From Oidiodendron maius Zn (taxonomy: Eukaryota; Ascomycota; Leotiomycetes; Myxotrichaceae): DNA of 64,000 bases. The notes under the pieces are model-generated. The model searched no databases and had not been told where the DNA came from. It saw only the letters and a list, made by a program, of their open reading frames with translations. Numbering within the stretch: the stretch's first letter is position 1; each line of letters starts with the position of its first letter. This document shows, one piece after another, positions 48,619 to 60,416 of this stretch. The DNA is taken from positions 22,867 to 86,866 of the forward strand of contig KN832883.1 of the NCBI GenBank assembly GCA_000827325.1. Direction: 5' to 3'. A program made the position numbers and the translations under genes.

Positions 48619-49180
48619 GGCCACTTTTTGCTCTGCTCGGAGGATGTCGGGAAGCGGGATTTTCCGGCAAGATCCGCCACGCGCAGCCACAAACGTTTGC
48701 AGCCACAGAATTCATTATAATTTTACCGAGATTACTATAGCCACACCGCCGCTGACCAGGATCCTTGATCGCTTGATGAGAGGAGGTATCAGCCTATGTG
48801 GCGACGACGTATGACATAGCGTGCTCTGGCCACCACAACACTGAGAATACCGATTTAGCATTATAATAAAACCTGGATATAAATATCTAATCGTTTTATG
48901 AGTTTAAAAGGTGGAAAAAGTTTGATGGTGGTGTTGCAAGTCGAGGGGTCTATTATAGTGTCAAAGGAGGGCCTGCCGTAAATTCAAAGGGGCGGCGACG
49001 ACGTGGTTATAATTTTCGGAATCGATACGTCAAGAGTGTTCGGGAGAAAGTATATAATACAACTGAAATAAAAATAAATAGAAAATTTTATACGTTCGCA
49101 GATTTTTAGTCGCTTGAACTCGAAGTACTTACGTTTTGTCTCGTTACAGGGTGCGTCTCGGCACGCAGGGATAGACGTTA
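48619..49180 (+). repeat. Repeat family A copy 4
   Basis: Full-length copy from ggccactttttgctctgctc to ggcacgcagggatagacgtta, 562 bp, best preserved together with copy 3. It contains cagcctatgtggcgacgacg and gtcgaggggtctatta. Confidence 0.75.
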
Positions 49181-49558
49181 GATAGTCTTACAGATGACAG
49201 AGCATTACAGTAGTAATCCCCACTTGTCCTTACATGTCTTTTACTGTACTTACCCCTTTTTCATCACACATCCTGCGATTCCTCAATATGTCATCTTGAA
49301 TCTACAGTAACCCTGATTATAAGCATCTCGCCTATAAGCATATCCTGGCCGATAAGCAGGACGAAGCTCTGTCCCGAGCTAAATTGTATAGGGCTTAAGC
49401 ACATTTTCGGTTATTAGCATATACTTGTGATTGGCTGGTCCCAAATTTAAGTAAGGGACCAGCTAAATCGTGGCTACCTTTCCTCTTACAGAACACCAAA
49501 ATGCTCCCTGACTTAAGCATATCCAGAACCAGGGATCTGCGGTTATAGCAGCAAATAT
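49181..49558. other. Intergenic, possibly pogo 5-prime end
   Basis: Has repeated agcat/taagcatat words (tataagcatctcgcctataagcatatcctggccgataagcag), giving a degenerate short tandem pattern at 49315-49360 and again near 49395-49425. These may be terminal or subterminal repeats of the pogo element that starts at 49559. Confidence 0.35.
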
Positions 49559-50105
49559 GGCTTCAAACGCATCATTAAGTACAAGCATCCCTCAGAAACT
49601 CAAAGGCGTGACAGACAGCGAACGTGCGGTCCTTCGAAAGCGGTACAAAAAGCACCCAACAAGCAAAGCGATTTGATTAACTGGTTTATACAAGAGACTG
49701 GGCATAAGCTAGATCAAGGCCAGGTTTCTCGAATTCTTTCCTCGAAGTATCGATGATCTCGACGAGAAGAAAGATAAGGTGACTTTACAAGAACAAAGAT
49801 CAAGAGCAGGGGAATGGAAAGAGCTTGATGTGGCCCTATTCGAATGACAACAGTGTATGCAAAAGAAGAAGGCGGTTATCACAGGAGAGATTCTTAAGAG
49901 TCAAGCTATAAAGTTTTGGAACGCCCTGTCACAATATGAAGGGAAGCACAGCTTAAGTTCTTAAATGGCTGGCTCCATGGCTTTGAAAGGCGATTCAAGA
50001 TCAAAGGGTATATTAATCATGGCGAGGCAGCTTCTGCAGAGATTGATAAACCTGAATCTATTGCACAAATGGAGAGAGTACGACTGGAGTAAAGCTAGTA
50101 GTATT
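49559..50105 (+). pseudogene. Pogo-type transposase N-terminal fragment
   Basis: ATG 49559 opens MASNASLSTSIPQKLKGVTD. After frame changes a CENP-B-type HTH region is readable (GEWKELDVALFE-stop-QQCM, ITGEILKSQAIKFWNAL). The stop TGA at about 49845 sits where Trp is expected. Reading ends near 50105, where sequence of a minus-strand hAT element begins. Only the DNA-binding half remains. Confidence 0.65.
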
Positions 50106-50181
50106 GGGTCGGTATTTCGACTTCCAAAGGCCTGTAACTGCTTCTCTTGTCCCTTGTATCCAAGTTTGCTCCCAGTTCTGC

Positions 50182-52088
50182 TCAATATACTTCCCACTTA
50201 TATGCAGGATTCAATACAAGAGCCGCTATGTAAGCTGGTGAATTGGAGGTCTTGTCGTAGTTTTTAACTAGTTTCGACCAGCCTGAGTTAATGCAAGGGC
50301 TGAGAACAGAATCCTCCTTAAACTCCACCTTCTTGGCTTCAAAGAGCTCTAATATGTAGTCCATGGCAGGAAGGATATCGTCAAGTGTGCAAGTCGACGA
50401 TTCGAGTGCAAGGAGGGCCTTATGCAGCTCACGAAGGAAGTCGAAAATCTATATTTGCATTTATATAAGTACTCTACTAGCTGAGAGTAAAATCCTTGGG
50501 CTACCTCTTACCTTTTTAAGGGTATCCTAGTCCTCTTGCAATAATTTACCCTTACTATCACCCTCTAGCCAAAGGCCATGGAGTTGCGTAATTGCCTTCT
50601 GAAGGTACAGCCCATGTTTGATTATCTTGAATTAAGAGCCCTAATGTATTATATTGTTTTGTGGTAATAGGCCCTTTGCTAAGGGTTTTAAACTTGGCGA
50701 GAAGTTGAGGCGATGAATGTATCTTAACATATAAGTTATGGAGCTTTCCTAGAGGCCTTGTCTTCTTCCAACCCCTCAACTGTTGTATATCCGTACCGTT
50801 TAGCGATTTGGTCGTGATCTATAATAGGGAGAAAGGCATCGGTTGCAAGGTTTAAACGTGACCTTGACAACGGATACAATGGTATCGAGGCTAGTACTCT
50901 TGTGGTATTGCTTTTGAACGTTAGATAGGACTTATGCTAAGACGAATTGCTACAAACCGATAGATACTTCTCTTAGCATTACGTCGTTGTTTGGTGTATT
51001 GTCCATCTGAAAATACCCGAGTCGAGGAGTTATATCAAAGTCGCTAATTGCTTCAAGTATGTACCGACTCAAGTTCTCCCTAGTATATGACTCTTGCACT
51101 TCTTTTAGACATCTCAAGACCTCTTCTAAGTTACCTTAAGGGTTAATAAAATAGGCAATAGCGCCTAGTAGAGCAAGATCGTTCCCAGAGGTCCACAGGT
51201 CGGCTGTGATATGAATACACGAAAGAGAGTCTTGGAGTCGTTTCTTGATCTGCTGCTTTTGGAAATCGAATTGATATGATATCTATGTTCGTATAGTGTG
51301 GTGATCTTCAGGAAGCCAAGGTTCAACCTGCCGATTTAGATAGACCAAGAGGAAAGGCTTTCGACAAGGCGTAGCGGCAGATTGCACTCTGAAATAAGTG
51401 TAGTAAAGAGCACCTCCAACTGATCAGGGTTAAATGCTTGGCCAATATAAGCACCAAAGTCAGTCTCTTCCATATTGCCTCCAAGACGACGACGGTTTTG
51501 AGGGTTAGATGTAGCAGTTATAAGCATATCTTGAATTGATATCTGACTCTTTATTGATCTCTCTTAGCATATTGACAGCTCACTAATACCATGATCTGTA
51601 TGTAAGTACAACTTAATTAGACATGTACCTCCATTAATGGTATATCTCTTAGAACAGTATTTGCATCTATATTCTAGGTTGCTTGTAGTGCTATAATATT
51701 TAGTTCCAATATCTGGATCTGGCATATGTTTATACACCTAGTAGGTTCTATTTCGAAGAGGTTTGCTATCCGTAAATGTTGATAAGGATTGCGTATTTGA
51801 GTAGGACGATTGAGGAGAAAGCGACGATCTTATAGTTGCGTTATAAAGAGAGGATTGGGGAGAAGGAGCACTTGATATTAAGTGTTGAGCTGGTATAAGG
51901 CTTCAAGCATATCTACACATGCGATACAGCTGCCTACTAGGCTGCCCACTGGTGCCTATAGGGTGACTAAGTGGGAGCCTATTTGGTGACTCAATTGAGT
52001 GTATAGTGTTGAGCATAAAAGGCTCTAGTTCTCCTGAATCTCTTCTTACTTTAGTTGTCTCTGCATCACTCATTATAACACTGAGTTT
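50182..52088 (-). pseudogene. hAT-family transposase, decayed
   Basis: Minus-strand pieces in one direction form a hAT transposase. N-terminal part from about 52088 (MSDAETTKVRRDSGELE). BED-type zinc finger YRCKYCSKRYTI...LYLHTDH near 51670-51600. Then GAYIGQAFNPDQLEVLFTTL and a long middle part with several stops and frameshifts. C-terminal pieces are KTRPLGKLHNLYVKIHSSP and SPAYIAALVLNPAYKWEVY (50182-50364), the latter a recognisable hAT motif (vLhPxxKxxY). No terminal inverted repeats were paired. hAT elements make 8-bp target duplications, which I could not find. Confidence 0.7.
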
Positions 52089-52945
52089 CACCTTGATTCC
52101 TGACTACGACCTGTGCACTATGTGACCTCGGTTCAAGATTAAGTATTCAGTATATTCACATAGAAGTTGAGGTACGTCAAAGTTGTCGAAAGGTGGTAGG
52201 ATAGTCGTCAAACGAGGCCATTGACCAAGCGATTGATTGATTTGATTAATTTACTGATTGATCTAGGAATTAGCCAATTAACTTATACAGGAGGAATTAA
52301 AAGCAGGTAGGAAACGAAAACACGTCCTTATGTGAGTAGAGAGATTAGTATGCAAGCGTAGCAGTGATTTGGTTTTCGCGTTTTGAAAACAAAACTATCT
52401 ATAATTTAGAATGCTTCGGAGTTTCTATCTCTTGAGTATAAAGGTCTAATGTTATAATAATAGCAGTCACCGAAAGCCTTAAATTAAGGCCAAATATTGA
52501 GCCTTCTCCAGTAAGGTTTAGTAGTGGTGGCATATTGGACGCTCTTGATATAAAATAAGGGATACAAGAATACGGTTTTGGGGTTATTCCCGTGCTGAAA
52601 ATTGTGATTTTATGGAAGGTCTTGAGAACTAGCTATAGTACTGTTCTTTTCGTCAATATAAATACCAGTATAACTGTAATTAACTAAGATATTCTTCTAT
52701 ACCTACAAAATGCATTATACGCATAGAATATCTAGTAGGCTGATAACTTATATACTGTCTTGATCAGAGGTTCGGTATTGCACAGGCCATAATCAGAATC
52801 AGGGTGAAACTCAGTTATATTGGCTATTGAGTGATACAGAGACAACTGAGGGGATTAGACTACAGAACGCAACATTTATTATATACCTACTTAGGTGGCA
52901 ACATACATAAGCCTTTATGACTGTATAGTCGTAAAGGCTTAGGTA
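52089..52945. other. Intergenic or transposon flank
   Basis: No gene is supported. AT-rich, with no long repeat pairs that I can see. Confidence 0.4.
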
Positions 52946-53028
52946 CAGTATGTTATCAAAAGTCTGTGCTCAAATCGCCAAAACCGCGATTTTTTGTGTT
53001 TTACCCCCAACCACCTTTCAACTCAACC

Positions 53029-54300
53029 ATGCCTCGACCACCCAATACACCTAGACCACCTCTATATGAGGTATCCCCTAATTCTAGGAGCCGAGTAGTC
53101 GCTGCTCGTGAGTATGGTATTAAGTTTACTAATATCGCACGAGGTGAAAATCTTCGACCAGGAACATGTCGCCAAATCGTCCTAAATGCATCAATTCAGA
53201 CCTCCTGTATTTCTCGACCACGCTCAGGACGCCCTGAGTTAATTACTCCACGTCTAGGCAGGCAGTTATTCAGGGCAATAGCTATTAATCCAAAGATTAC
53301 TGCAGCTCAATTACGTGTTGCGATCGCTCCTGAGATCTCAAAGATCACGATCTACCGATATTTGAAGAAATCTGGTATCCAGAAATAGCGCTGCAAAAAG
53401 AGACCACTTCTAGACGATGAAAAGGCTGCTGCGCGTCTCCAATGGGCANNNNNNNNNNNNNNNNNNNNNNNNNNNNNNNNNNNNNNNNNNNNNNNNNNNN
53501 NNNNNNNNNNNNNNNNNNNNNNNNNNNNNNNNNNNNNNNNNNNNNNNNNNNNNNNNNNNNNNNNNNNNNNNNNNNNNNNNNNNNNNNNNNNNNNNNNNNN
53601 NNNNNNNNNNNNNNNNNNNNNNNNNNNNNNNNNNNNNNNNNNNNNNNNNNNNNNNNNNNNNNNNNNNNNNNNNNNNNNNNNNNNNNNNNNNNNNNNNNNN
53701 NNNNNNNNNNNNNNNNNNNNNNNNNNNNNNNNNNNNNNNNNNNNNNNNNNNNNNNNNNNNNNNNNNNNNNNNNNNNNNNNNNNNNNNNNNNNNNNNNNNN
53801 NNNNNNNNNNNNNNNNNNNNNNNNNNNNNNNNNNNNNNNNNNNNNNNNNNNNNNNNNNNNNNNNNNNNNNNNNNNNNNNTCCTGCATCTGCGTCAGGGGG
53901 AGTTTCAGCACGCCGGTATATCGAGGTTCTTGAGGAATATATACCAACAATACTCGAAACTGATACCTTTTTCATGCATGATAATGCACGGGTACATACA
54001 GCGATATTGGTTCAGGAATGGTTTGCTGAGAGGGATATTAATGTAATGGATCATCCGCCTTTTTCACCAGATATAAATCCAATCGAGAACTTGTGGAAAA
54101 TACTCAAAGCCAAGATAATTGAGTTATATCCAGAGCTTATAACCATGAATGATAATAACGCGACCAGGCAATTCTTAATTAGAGCAGCAAAGGAGGCATA
54201 GGAGCTACTTGAAGAGGAGCTCTTAAATAAGCTTGCATCAGGGATGCAAAAGAGGATTGATGCACTCAAGGCTGCAAGAGGATGGTACACTAAATATTAG
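53029..54300 (+). pseudogene. Mariner transposase with Trp-to-stop changes
   Basis: Start ATG 53029, MPRPPNTPRPPLYEVSPNSR, then an HTH region (RVVAAREYGIKFTNIARGEN). At 53386-53388 TAG follows SGIQK and the same frame continues RCKKRPLLDDEKAAARLQWA, so TGG-to-TAG is likely. After the gap the catalytic end is clear: FFMHDNARVHTAI with the second Asp, and DINPIENLWKILK with the Glu or its equivalent. A second TAG at 54199-54201 falls in KEA-stop-ELLEEEL, again a Trp position. End TAG at 54298. The first catalytic Asp lies in the gap. Confidence 0.8.
53449..53879. other. Assembly gap of 431 N
   Basis: Unknown bases inside the mariner element, presumably a scaffolding gap caused by repeat copies. 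True length may differ. Confidence 0.99.
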
Positions 54301-54457
54301 GCGACTAGAATTGAAGGGATTTAGCTGGGCATTCGATTCATACTAATATTAGGTAGCTAGCTAGCTAATTGGTTGAGTTATAATTAATTTAATTGAGTTC
54401 AGTTACCCTGAAAAATGTGGGGGATTCGCTTGAACACAGACTTTTGATAACCCACTG

Positions 54458-54718
54458 TATATTGCCACTAACTCTGAGACATCGTGATATATATGCCTGA
54501 AGCCCTAACACAGTCAACATATAATATTAATTAAAGCCTTAAGTATATATAATACTATCTTATATTAACCCTTATATCTGGTTAATATATTATATTAGGA
54601 AATAAAACTAGTAAGATATTTATACTGTCTATAGTTTTTGATAGGGCTAAGCTAAGGGTAGTATAGAAAATTGCAGTTACCTCTAACTATATCTTACTAT
54701 ATTGTCTAGAGAATATAA
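54458..54718. other. AT-rich spacer
   Basis: TA-rich flank between the mariner element and the GMC gene stop. Nothing recognised. Confidence 0.5.
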
Positions 54719-56728
54719 TTATTTCCTGTTCTTAATATCGTCTGCAATCTTTTCTGCTAGCATATAAACTGTCCCCTGAGGGTGAGTCGGCACCCCAAAA
54801 GGAAATGCTGAAATATCAACTACCCTTAAGCCTTTCACTCCAAACACCTTCGCCGTCGAGTCGACCACGGCCATAGGATCGCCTGCTTTCCCCATTGAGC
54901 AAGTTGAGCTGGCATGCCAAATCGGTGTCACGCTCTGACGGATATAACTCAGAATATCCGCGTCACTCGAGACCGCCGCGCCGGGGACGAGTTCCGGGCC
55001 AATTCTAATCGACATAGCAGGACCAGTGTTCCAGATTTGCCGGCAGCGTTTAAAAGCCGCAACAGCTATTTCAGCGTCTGCGGGGTCTGTAAGCCAGCCC
55101 AAATTGATTACCGGTGGGTCTGACATTGTTTGGCTGGTAATCGCGACGTTGCCACGTGAAAGCGGGGCCAAGAGCGTAGGACTTACTGCCCCAATCGTAC
55201 TACCAGTACCGCTTGGGAATCCGCTGACAATGTACTCTACTTCTGGCCAGTCAGTCGGGAACCACGCAAGCGCTGAAGCAGTCTGTTGCGTGAAGTTCTG
55301 CCGTAGACTGGCTGGGATTTTCTCGAAGGCAAAATAGCCGCCGGCTGAACTGTAGGGGCCTGCTGCGTCGTTCAGGTACTCTTCGAGTGCCTCTGCAGGA
55401 TTAGCTGCAATAACAGTGCCACTGCTAGGCGTGTTGACTTCCCACAGAACGTTGAAGAAGACTGGGTCCCAAAGATTCTGGCCCACGCCTGGCAGATCTG
55501 ACAATACTGGAATGCCGAGCGCCTTTAGTGTGGCCTGAGGTCCGATGCCTTTGTCCCTTAATACCAGGGATAGAAAAATTTGATAGAAAATTTGATGTAG
55601 GGATTGGCTTACCTGACACCATGAGTAGTTGAGGTGAATGGAAGACGCCCGCAGAAACTATGACTTCTTTGTTCGCGGATAACGAGTATTCGAGTCCCTG
55701 AGTAGACACAGAGACAGCTGATGCTTTTTTCGACGAATCGAAAAGGATTTTGTTTGCTTGGGTATGTGCGTAAATCATGATTCCAGTGTTCTGGATCGCC
55801 TGCTCCAAGTAGCTGCTCTGTGAGGTAGAGCGTTCGGCATCCTCAGGTGAGATGGTAGAGGTCACCCAGGCTCCATAGCCAGACAATGAGCCACTGTTGA
55901 ACCCAACGGGACTCAGTGGAAGGCCAAGAGCCCGTAAGGCGCTTGAGAGCCAGTTGATTGTTGGATCGACCCAATTGCCATACGACACTTGTACTGGGCC
56001 GCCCTTGCTGTTGTCAAACACTGAGGGGTCATAAAACACCGTGGCATTTGGTGTGTTGCGTTTTTGGAGGTTAGGTGGAGTGAAATGGGTAGATTTGATG
56101 AAATATTGTAGCAAGTTTGCAAAGGTGTAGGTGGGGTCACCTACGATGTCTGCCCAGCGCTGGTACGACCCCAGTGTGCCACGGAGATAAGCCATGGTGT
56201 TGATAGCGGAAGAGCCCCCTAGAGTCTTTCCTTGTGCATAGTGGATTTTTCGGTTGTTGGCCCCGGCCTGGGGCGACGACACCAATCCCCAATCCATCAG
56301 GGGTTGCTTCGGATATCCCTCTGTTGTTGCGAGAAATGGCATTACCAGTCCAAGAAAGGGAACAACACTCTGATTGCCATTGTCTTGCTCATAGAAACCG
56401 CCGGCTTCTATAACTGCGACAGAAGCAAACTCGGCAAGTCTCGAAGCGATGGTCAATCCGGCAGATCCCCCTCCCACCACTATAGGAGGCACGCTGTAAG
56501 CAGTCTGTTTCGCTTTGTTTCGAATAAAGAATAGAGCGAAGGCTGGATATTGGGCATATTTGGAGTTGCTAGCTGGTGATCTTTACCTATGTAATCATAT
56601 GTGGCATCGGTTCCAGGGACGGCGAAAGCGCTTGAACGAAGCCGCCGCCTCCCCTCCGGTGCAGATGCCCTGACGACAAGTGGGCTGAAGAACGCAAAAA
56701 CAAGAATGACAACGCTGCGGAACAACAT
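54719..56728 (-). CDS. Secreted GMC oxidoreductase
   Basis: Three exons join in frame: 56728-56587, 56479-55613, 55548-54719, with introns of 107 and 64 nt, giving 612 residues, the normal length. Residues 1-21 (MLFRSVVILVFAFFSPLVV) are a signal peptide, so the enzyme is exported. FAD-binding motif YDYIVVGGGSAGL starts the first domain (43-56), followed by EAG and GKTLGGSSAIN typical of GMC enzymes. The catalytic pair is H548 in WHASSTCSMG and H592 in PTHPQGTVY, near the C-terminus. GMC enzymes oxidise alcohols such as aryl alcohols or sugars with release of hydrogen peroxide; the substrate cannot be told. Acceptor choice ctcctatag for intron 1 restores DYIVVGGG. No stops or frameshifts. Minus-strand ORFs starting at 56986 are the same frame read through the upstream region. 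Confidence 0.9.
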
Positions 56729-57365
56729 TGCGAAAGGTTTCTGAAACTGTGACGATACTTGCAAACAATGATACTGATCTCCTACTGGTACTGTACTCGG
56801 TAGGAGAGCATTGCGAAAGAACCCTGTGGTGGAGATGACCGATATTTCGAGGCTTTCGCTTGTGGCGCTGCCGTTATTGGGCGGGCGGACGGAAACTTCC
56901 GCCTGGTCCATGACAACCGTGCGGGGGCGGGGTAGGATGGCTGGTTTGCATGCAAGATTGAAAGAGATTTGCTCTTTCTTCTTCATAGGCTCAGCTGCAT
57001 CACAGTATTATAGAAGTGCACTGATGCAATCCTTACTTTTCATAAATTCTTTGCCGAGACGACTCTGTTCCTACGCTATCAGCGCCGCTCCTGAATCTCT
57101 CATGAGAGACCAACAACATGCCAGTCCCGGCGGTTTTGCATCGCCTTCTCCAACACCACGTCCTCTTCTCGCTGTACTATCGATAGATCGATAGCAACGA
57201 GGAAGATGTCTCGACCTCCTGTCTAATACCGGCGAGCGGCCATCGTTTACGTTGGCAAATGGCTCCAGGGGGGGGGGCGATCAAAACTCCGGTTTCACGC
57301 ACAAGGACAGGTTTCCCTGCCCACTCCTGCACTGCATGCGGCTTTAACTGACTAAACAAGGTCAA
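56729..57365. other. Intergenic, promoter side of the GMC gene
   Basis: No gene is supported. A run of nine or more G occurs near 57267. The region up to 57365 may also hold the lost 5-prime part of the Zn2Cys6 fragment. Confidence 0.4.
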
Positions 57366-57671
57366 ATGCGATGAGTTGAAGCCGAGCTGCGCGAAGTGTC
57401 AACACCTGCAACGACCCTGCGTCTGGAGAACGGATCTCCCGGCGTACACCCCCAGCCTACCTTTGAGCAATCCACCGGGACAGTGCTTTGTCATCGAGTT
57501 CCTAAACGTGAGTAGGCTAACGATTTTATATATTCATCACTTAATCACTCTCGCCAGGTAAAAGATGCTCTTGAATCACGTGACTATAATGGCCAGCAGA
57601 AAAATGGGCGTGCAGATGTTACGAGACACGCCACGGATATCTTAGAGAGATCTTCTTTAGCTGTGGTATAA
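57366..57671 (+). pseudogene. Zn2Cys6 regulator fragment
   Basis: The frame KVKCDELKPSCAKCQHLQRP ending CVW is the second half of a fungal binuclear zinc cluster. An acceptor (ctgactaaacaag) directly precedes it, and the first Cys pair may survive just upstream as SCTACG, but no clean exon joins them. After an intron 57508-57557 (gtgagt...cgccag) the frame runs on to TAA at 57669-57671. Without a complete Cys6 motif or start I treat it as a fragment. It could have been the regulator of the oxidoreductase genes nearby, but that is speculative. Confidence 0.5.
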
Positions 57672-58182
57672 GGTGGCCGATTCATTCATTCATTTATTCA
57701 TCAATCAAGTCACTCAGCTTCTTGAGAATTGGATAAGGGAGTGAGGGTTGTGATGGAAGGGGCGACTCCGACGCGTCATTCGAGCCCGGACCGCGTCCAG
57801 ACGATGAAGGCAAAGGACTTGAGCATGAGGATGTCTGGGGTGGGGATACGGTCTATCGGGGAGGAGCGGATGACAGAGGATGGTCTAGAAGTGCTTCGCG
57901 TACTCAACAATTTTCTTTACAGCCATCTCCGCTGAGTGATATAGCCTGGGCGGGATGCGTGGTATGGAAGTGCGCTATCGCAGATGCTTCTCCACCAGGA
58001 AATAACCGCCCTATCACGGGCGATTACCGAATTGTCCTGGGCATCGGCAACCGGAGGTAAATTCCACGCATCTTGCGTCGAGATGATGGTTGATCTAGCG
58101 TCTCTTGCACCTCAATTCAAGCTGGACACTGGGAACCATCGGTGAGTGATGGGTGGCCTTGGGTAATGATGTGCGCGTTGGC
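57672..58182. other. Intergenic with an acidic open frame
   Basis: Contains an (attc)n microsatellite near 57685 and a plus-strand frame around 57750-58058 rich in Asp/Gly/Arg (DGRGDSDASFEPGPRPDDEG) that ends ILGIGNRR-stop-like. It could be a later exon of the Zn2Cys6 gene. Support is weak. Confidence 0.3.
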
Positions 58183-58740
58183 CTATGACCTGTTTTTTTC
58201 GTCGTTGACTCGACTTACGCTACCCTCCAGCTTCATATTCCTCTTCTGAATTCTCTTCAGCCTGTATCCGAATTGCATCTGGCAGGAGATATACGCCAAT
58301 GGACCAAATATCAGCAAGGCCCAGCATGTGGCCACTATGGCAAGTACCAGGAGGCCGAAAATCCACGCCGCCCGCTTCATCGTTACAACATTCATTCGGA
58401 ACTGCGTTACAGTAACTTGGTCTCGGGGTAGGCCTAGAATCACCTGCCAGGCGGACAGGGCCAGGGACAGACTAGCAAATACGAATAAAAAGAGTGCGAA
58501 GAATCTTCTAGGTACGAGCCGGTGTGCCAGTACATCTCCTTGTAGTGACGATGGTTCCACATTCCCTTTGGCCGAAGTATCCGAACAAGGAAATTGAGGC
58601 GCGTTAGTCGTAGTTGCCCGAAATGGTACCGTTTTGCAGCCTCTTCATCCCTCAGTCGAAACCCGGATATATATCGACACCAAGCGGGCCACGCCACATT
58701 TGCTGGTAGAAGATGCTTTTCAATAAATATTTTGTTATTA
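58183..58740 (-). pseudogene. DUF6601-type membrane protein, truncated and frameshifted
   Basis: Frame 1 from about 58740 reads KHLLPANVAWPAWCRYISGF, RDEEAAKRYHFGQLRLTRLN and GMWNHRHYKEMYW. Near 58510 the coding sense moves one frame over to RRFFALFLFVFASLSLALSAWQ, then a second TM helix (WIFGLLVLAIVATCWALLIFG) and a basic tail to 58183. The order RYxxGxLRLxRLN, then LSAxQV with two C-terminal TM helices, is that of the fungal DUF6601 family, of unknown function. About 150 N-terminal residues are missing and one base shift breaks the rest. Confidence 0.6.
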
Positions 58741-58953
58741 ACGTCAAAGAAGGGAAGAAATTGAATATCAGTGATCCAATTTGCTTCAGCATATATAGCA
58801 CAACTCTTTAGTCTGCCTCAGCGCTTGTTCAATTTGCACTAATTTATCAGATATGAACTGAGACTGATAGCCACTTGGGAGTATCAACGCATGTGGTATT
58901 GACCATGGCTTCCAACACAGTAATGGCTGACCCAGAACTGCGTTTTTCGGTCG
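58741..58953. other. Short intergenic spacer
   Basis: AT-rich, nothing recognised. May hold the lost N-terminal part of the DUF6601 remnant. Confidence 0.4.
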
Positions 58954-60370
58954 CTACACTGGCGTAACGGAAGTCACAGGATGTTTAAGGCTGAGATTTC
59001 CCGTGCTAATCGAGCCGCTTCGTTGCTCTTTCAGAGGGGCGCTGTTATCATTCCAGACATCTGATGCGTGCCCGCCATTTTCTAGTGGTTGATTTAGATC
59101 TGTGTAGAGCCCGGTCAATCCACTCATCACAGGTTTGGGGTGCTCGTCATTTCCAAACAAATTTGGCCAGTGGTGTTTGGCGAAGCGTTTGAGGCTAGGC
59201 AGGCAGGAGCAGATGATGCCCGTATACATCTCGACAATGCTACAATTTTGTCTTAATTAGCGCAAATGGAAGGCTGGATATATGCTCTACTCTACGTACC
59301 ACAATATCAAGTTGGGAACGTAGCGCCAAGTGCTATCTGGGTCCTTCAGGCCGGATGGAATGACCACAAGCCTGGCTATGCTTACGGCACATACACTGTC
59401 CGAAGATCAGTTGAAACTCCTCCCCAAAGGTTGACGGGGGATCTTACAATGAACCCGTCATAAGGATGAGAGCGACTCCTACTTTTCGCCTCATTGGTAG
59501 CTCAAGAGGCCATAGTAACCAGATGGGGAGAAGGAGAATAGTCACATCCGTCACGACGTTGAGAGCGGCGCCAGCCAAGAAAGCCTGGCCAATATTGACA
59601 CATGTTCCGGGAACAGTAAAATCCCAATATTTTCGAATAGGATTGCAAAGGTATAGAAATGCAAACGCGCCCGCTAGACAATACCCTATCGAAACAAATA
59701 GAACAATATATGTTGCAATTGTAAAAGTGGTGCTGGGTGATAGTCGAACGAAGAACAACAATATCGAGGCCTTGGTAAAAAGAGTGGCTAGACCATAGGT
59801 TATAGCGCCACCTATACCAAGCTAACAAATTATACAGTTAGAAAATTAGCCACGATGAAGAGCGGCATTAGACTTGAGTTGACCTGCTCATACCTGGATG
59901 TATTTCTGGAACTTGTCAAGGGGAACATCCCATATATGGACCCCCGAACCATTGCTCGTCTCTATATGGTAGATTAGCTATAAAGCTGCATTGAATCGGC
60001 ATCATGAAGTTACGAACGGCAGATATTCAGGACAGAGTACGCAAATGCGCATAGCTTTGATAGGGGGACGAGAATGTTAGCTTCGAGCAGGCAGCAAAGA
60101 GCGGAGGGTGTACTATACCAGTGCAAAAATGATCGAATCTAAACATACAGTCAGCTCTAGCTAATGCTTTGAAAAACAAGACTTACAATCATCAATGTGC
60201 AAATGCTTGATCAAAAAGCGCTTAGTGTAAAGACGTATGCCTACGAATATTACCGTGATTGCGGCGCATAGGAGTGCCGCTAGGGTAACGCGGTACCCGA
60301 TTGATTCGGGATTAGTGAAATTTGGGCCCTTGCCATACCTGTCTGTGCAACGCACCTCTCCGGAACCCAT
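58954..60370 (-). CDS. Rhodopsin-domain (SAT4-type) integral membrane protein
   Basis: Seven exons join in frame: 60370-60187, 60138-60119, 60054-60034, 59977-59894, 59821-59448, 59395-59300, 59239-58954. They encode 354 residues. This is the fungal SAT4/rhodopsin-domain family, seven-TM proteins related to Pth11-like receptors. Features: TM1 VTLAALLCAAITVIFVGIRL, then RLYTKRFLIKHLHIDDY; the loop GSGVHIWDVPLDKFQKY; TM helices around ITYGLATLFTKASILLFFVRL; CNPIRKYWDF; a loop with NIGQAF; VTDVTILLLPIWLLW; MTGSFVCAVSIARL; and the final helix plus IVEMYTGIICSCLPSL. The cytosolic tail of about 75 residues is polar. Exons of 20 and 21 nt are the least certain. It starts only 46 bp after the stop of the Cys-rich gene on the same strand. 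Confidence 0.8.
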
Positions 60371-60416
60371 GTAACGCCTTCCACTTCACATCATCCGCTA
60401 TAATCTTAAAAACCCC

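Larger units (their letters stand above)
52946..54457 (+). mobile_element. Second Tc1/mariner-like element, with assembly gap
   Basis: Terminal inverted repeats: left end cagtatgttatcaaaagtctg and reverse complement of the right end cagtgggttatcaaaagtctg, flanked on both sides by TA. Element length is 1512 bp including 431 unknown bases. The termini and the transposase differ from the element at 17627, so it is a separate family. Confidence 0.9.

Noticed and set aside
48489-48692. Minus-strand ORF of 67 codons
   Set aside because: Overlaps the start of repeat A copy 4 and is not kept in other copies.
53345-54046. Long ORFs made of X across the gap
   Set aside because: Artefact of translating N bases.
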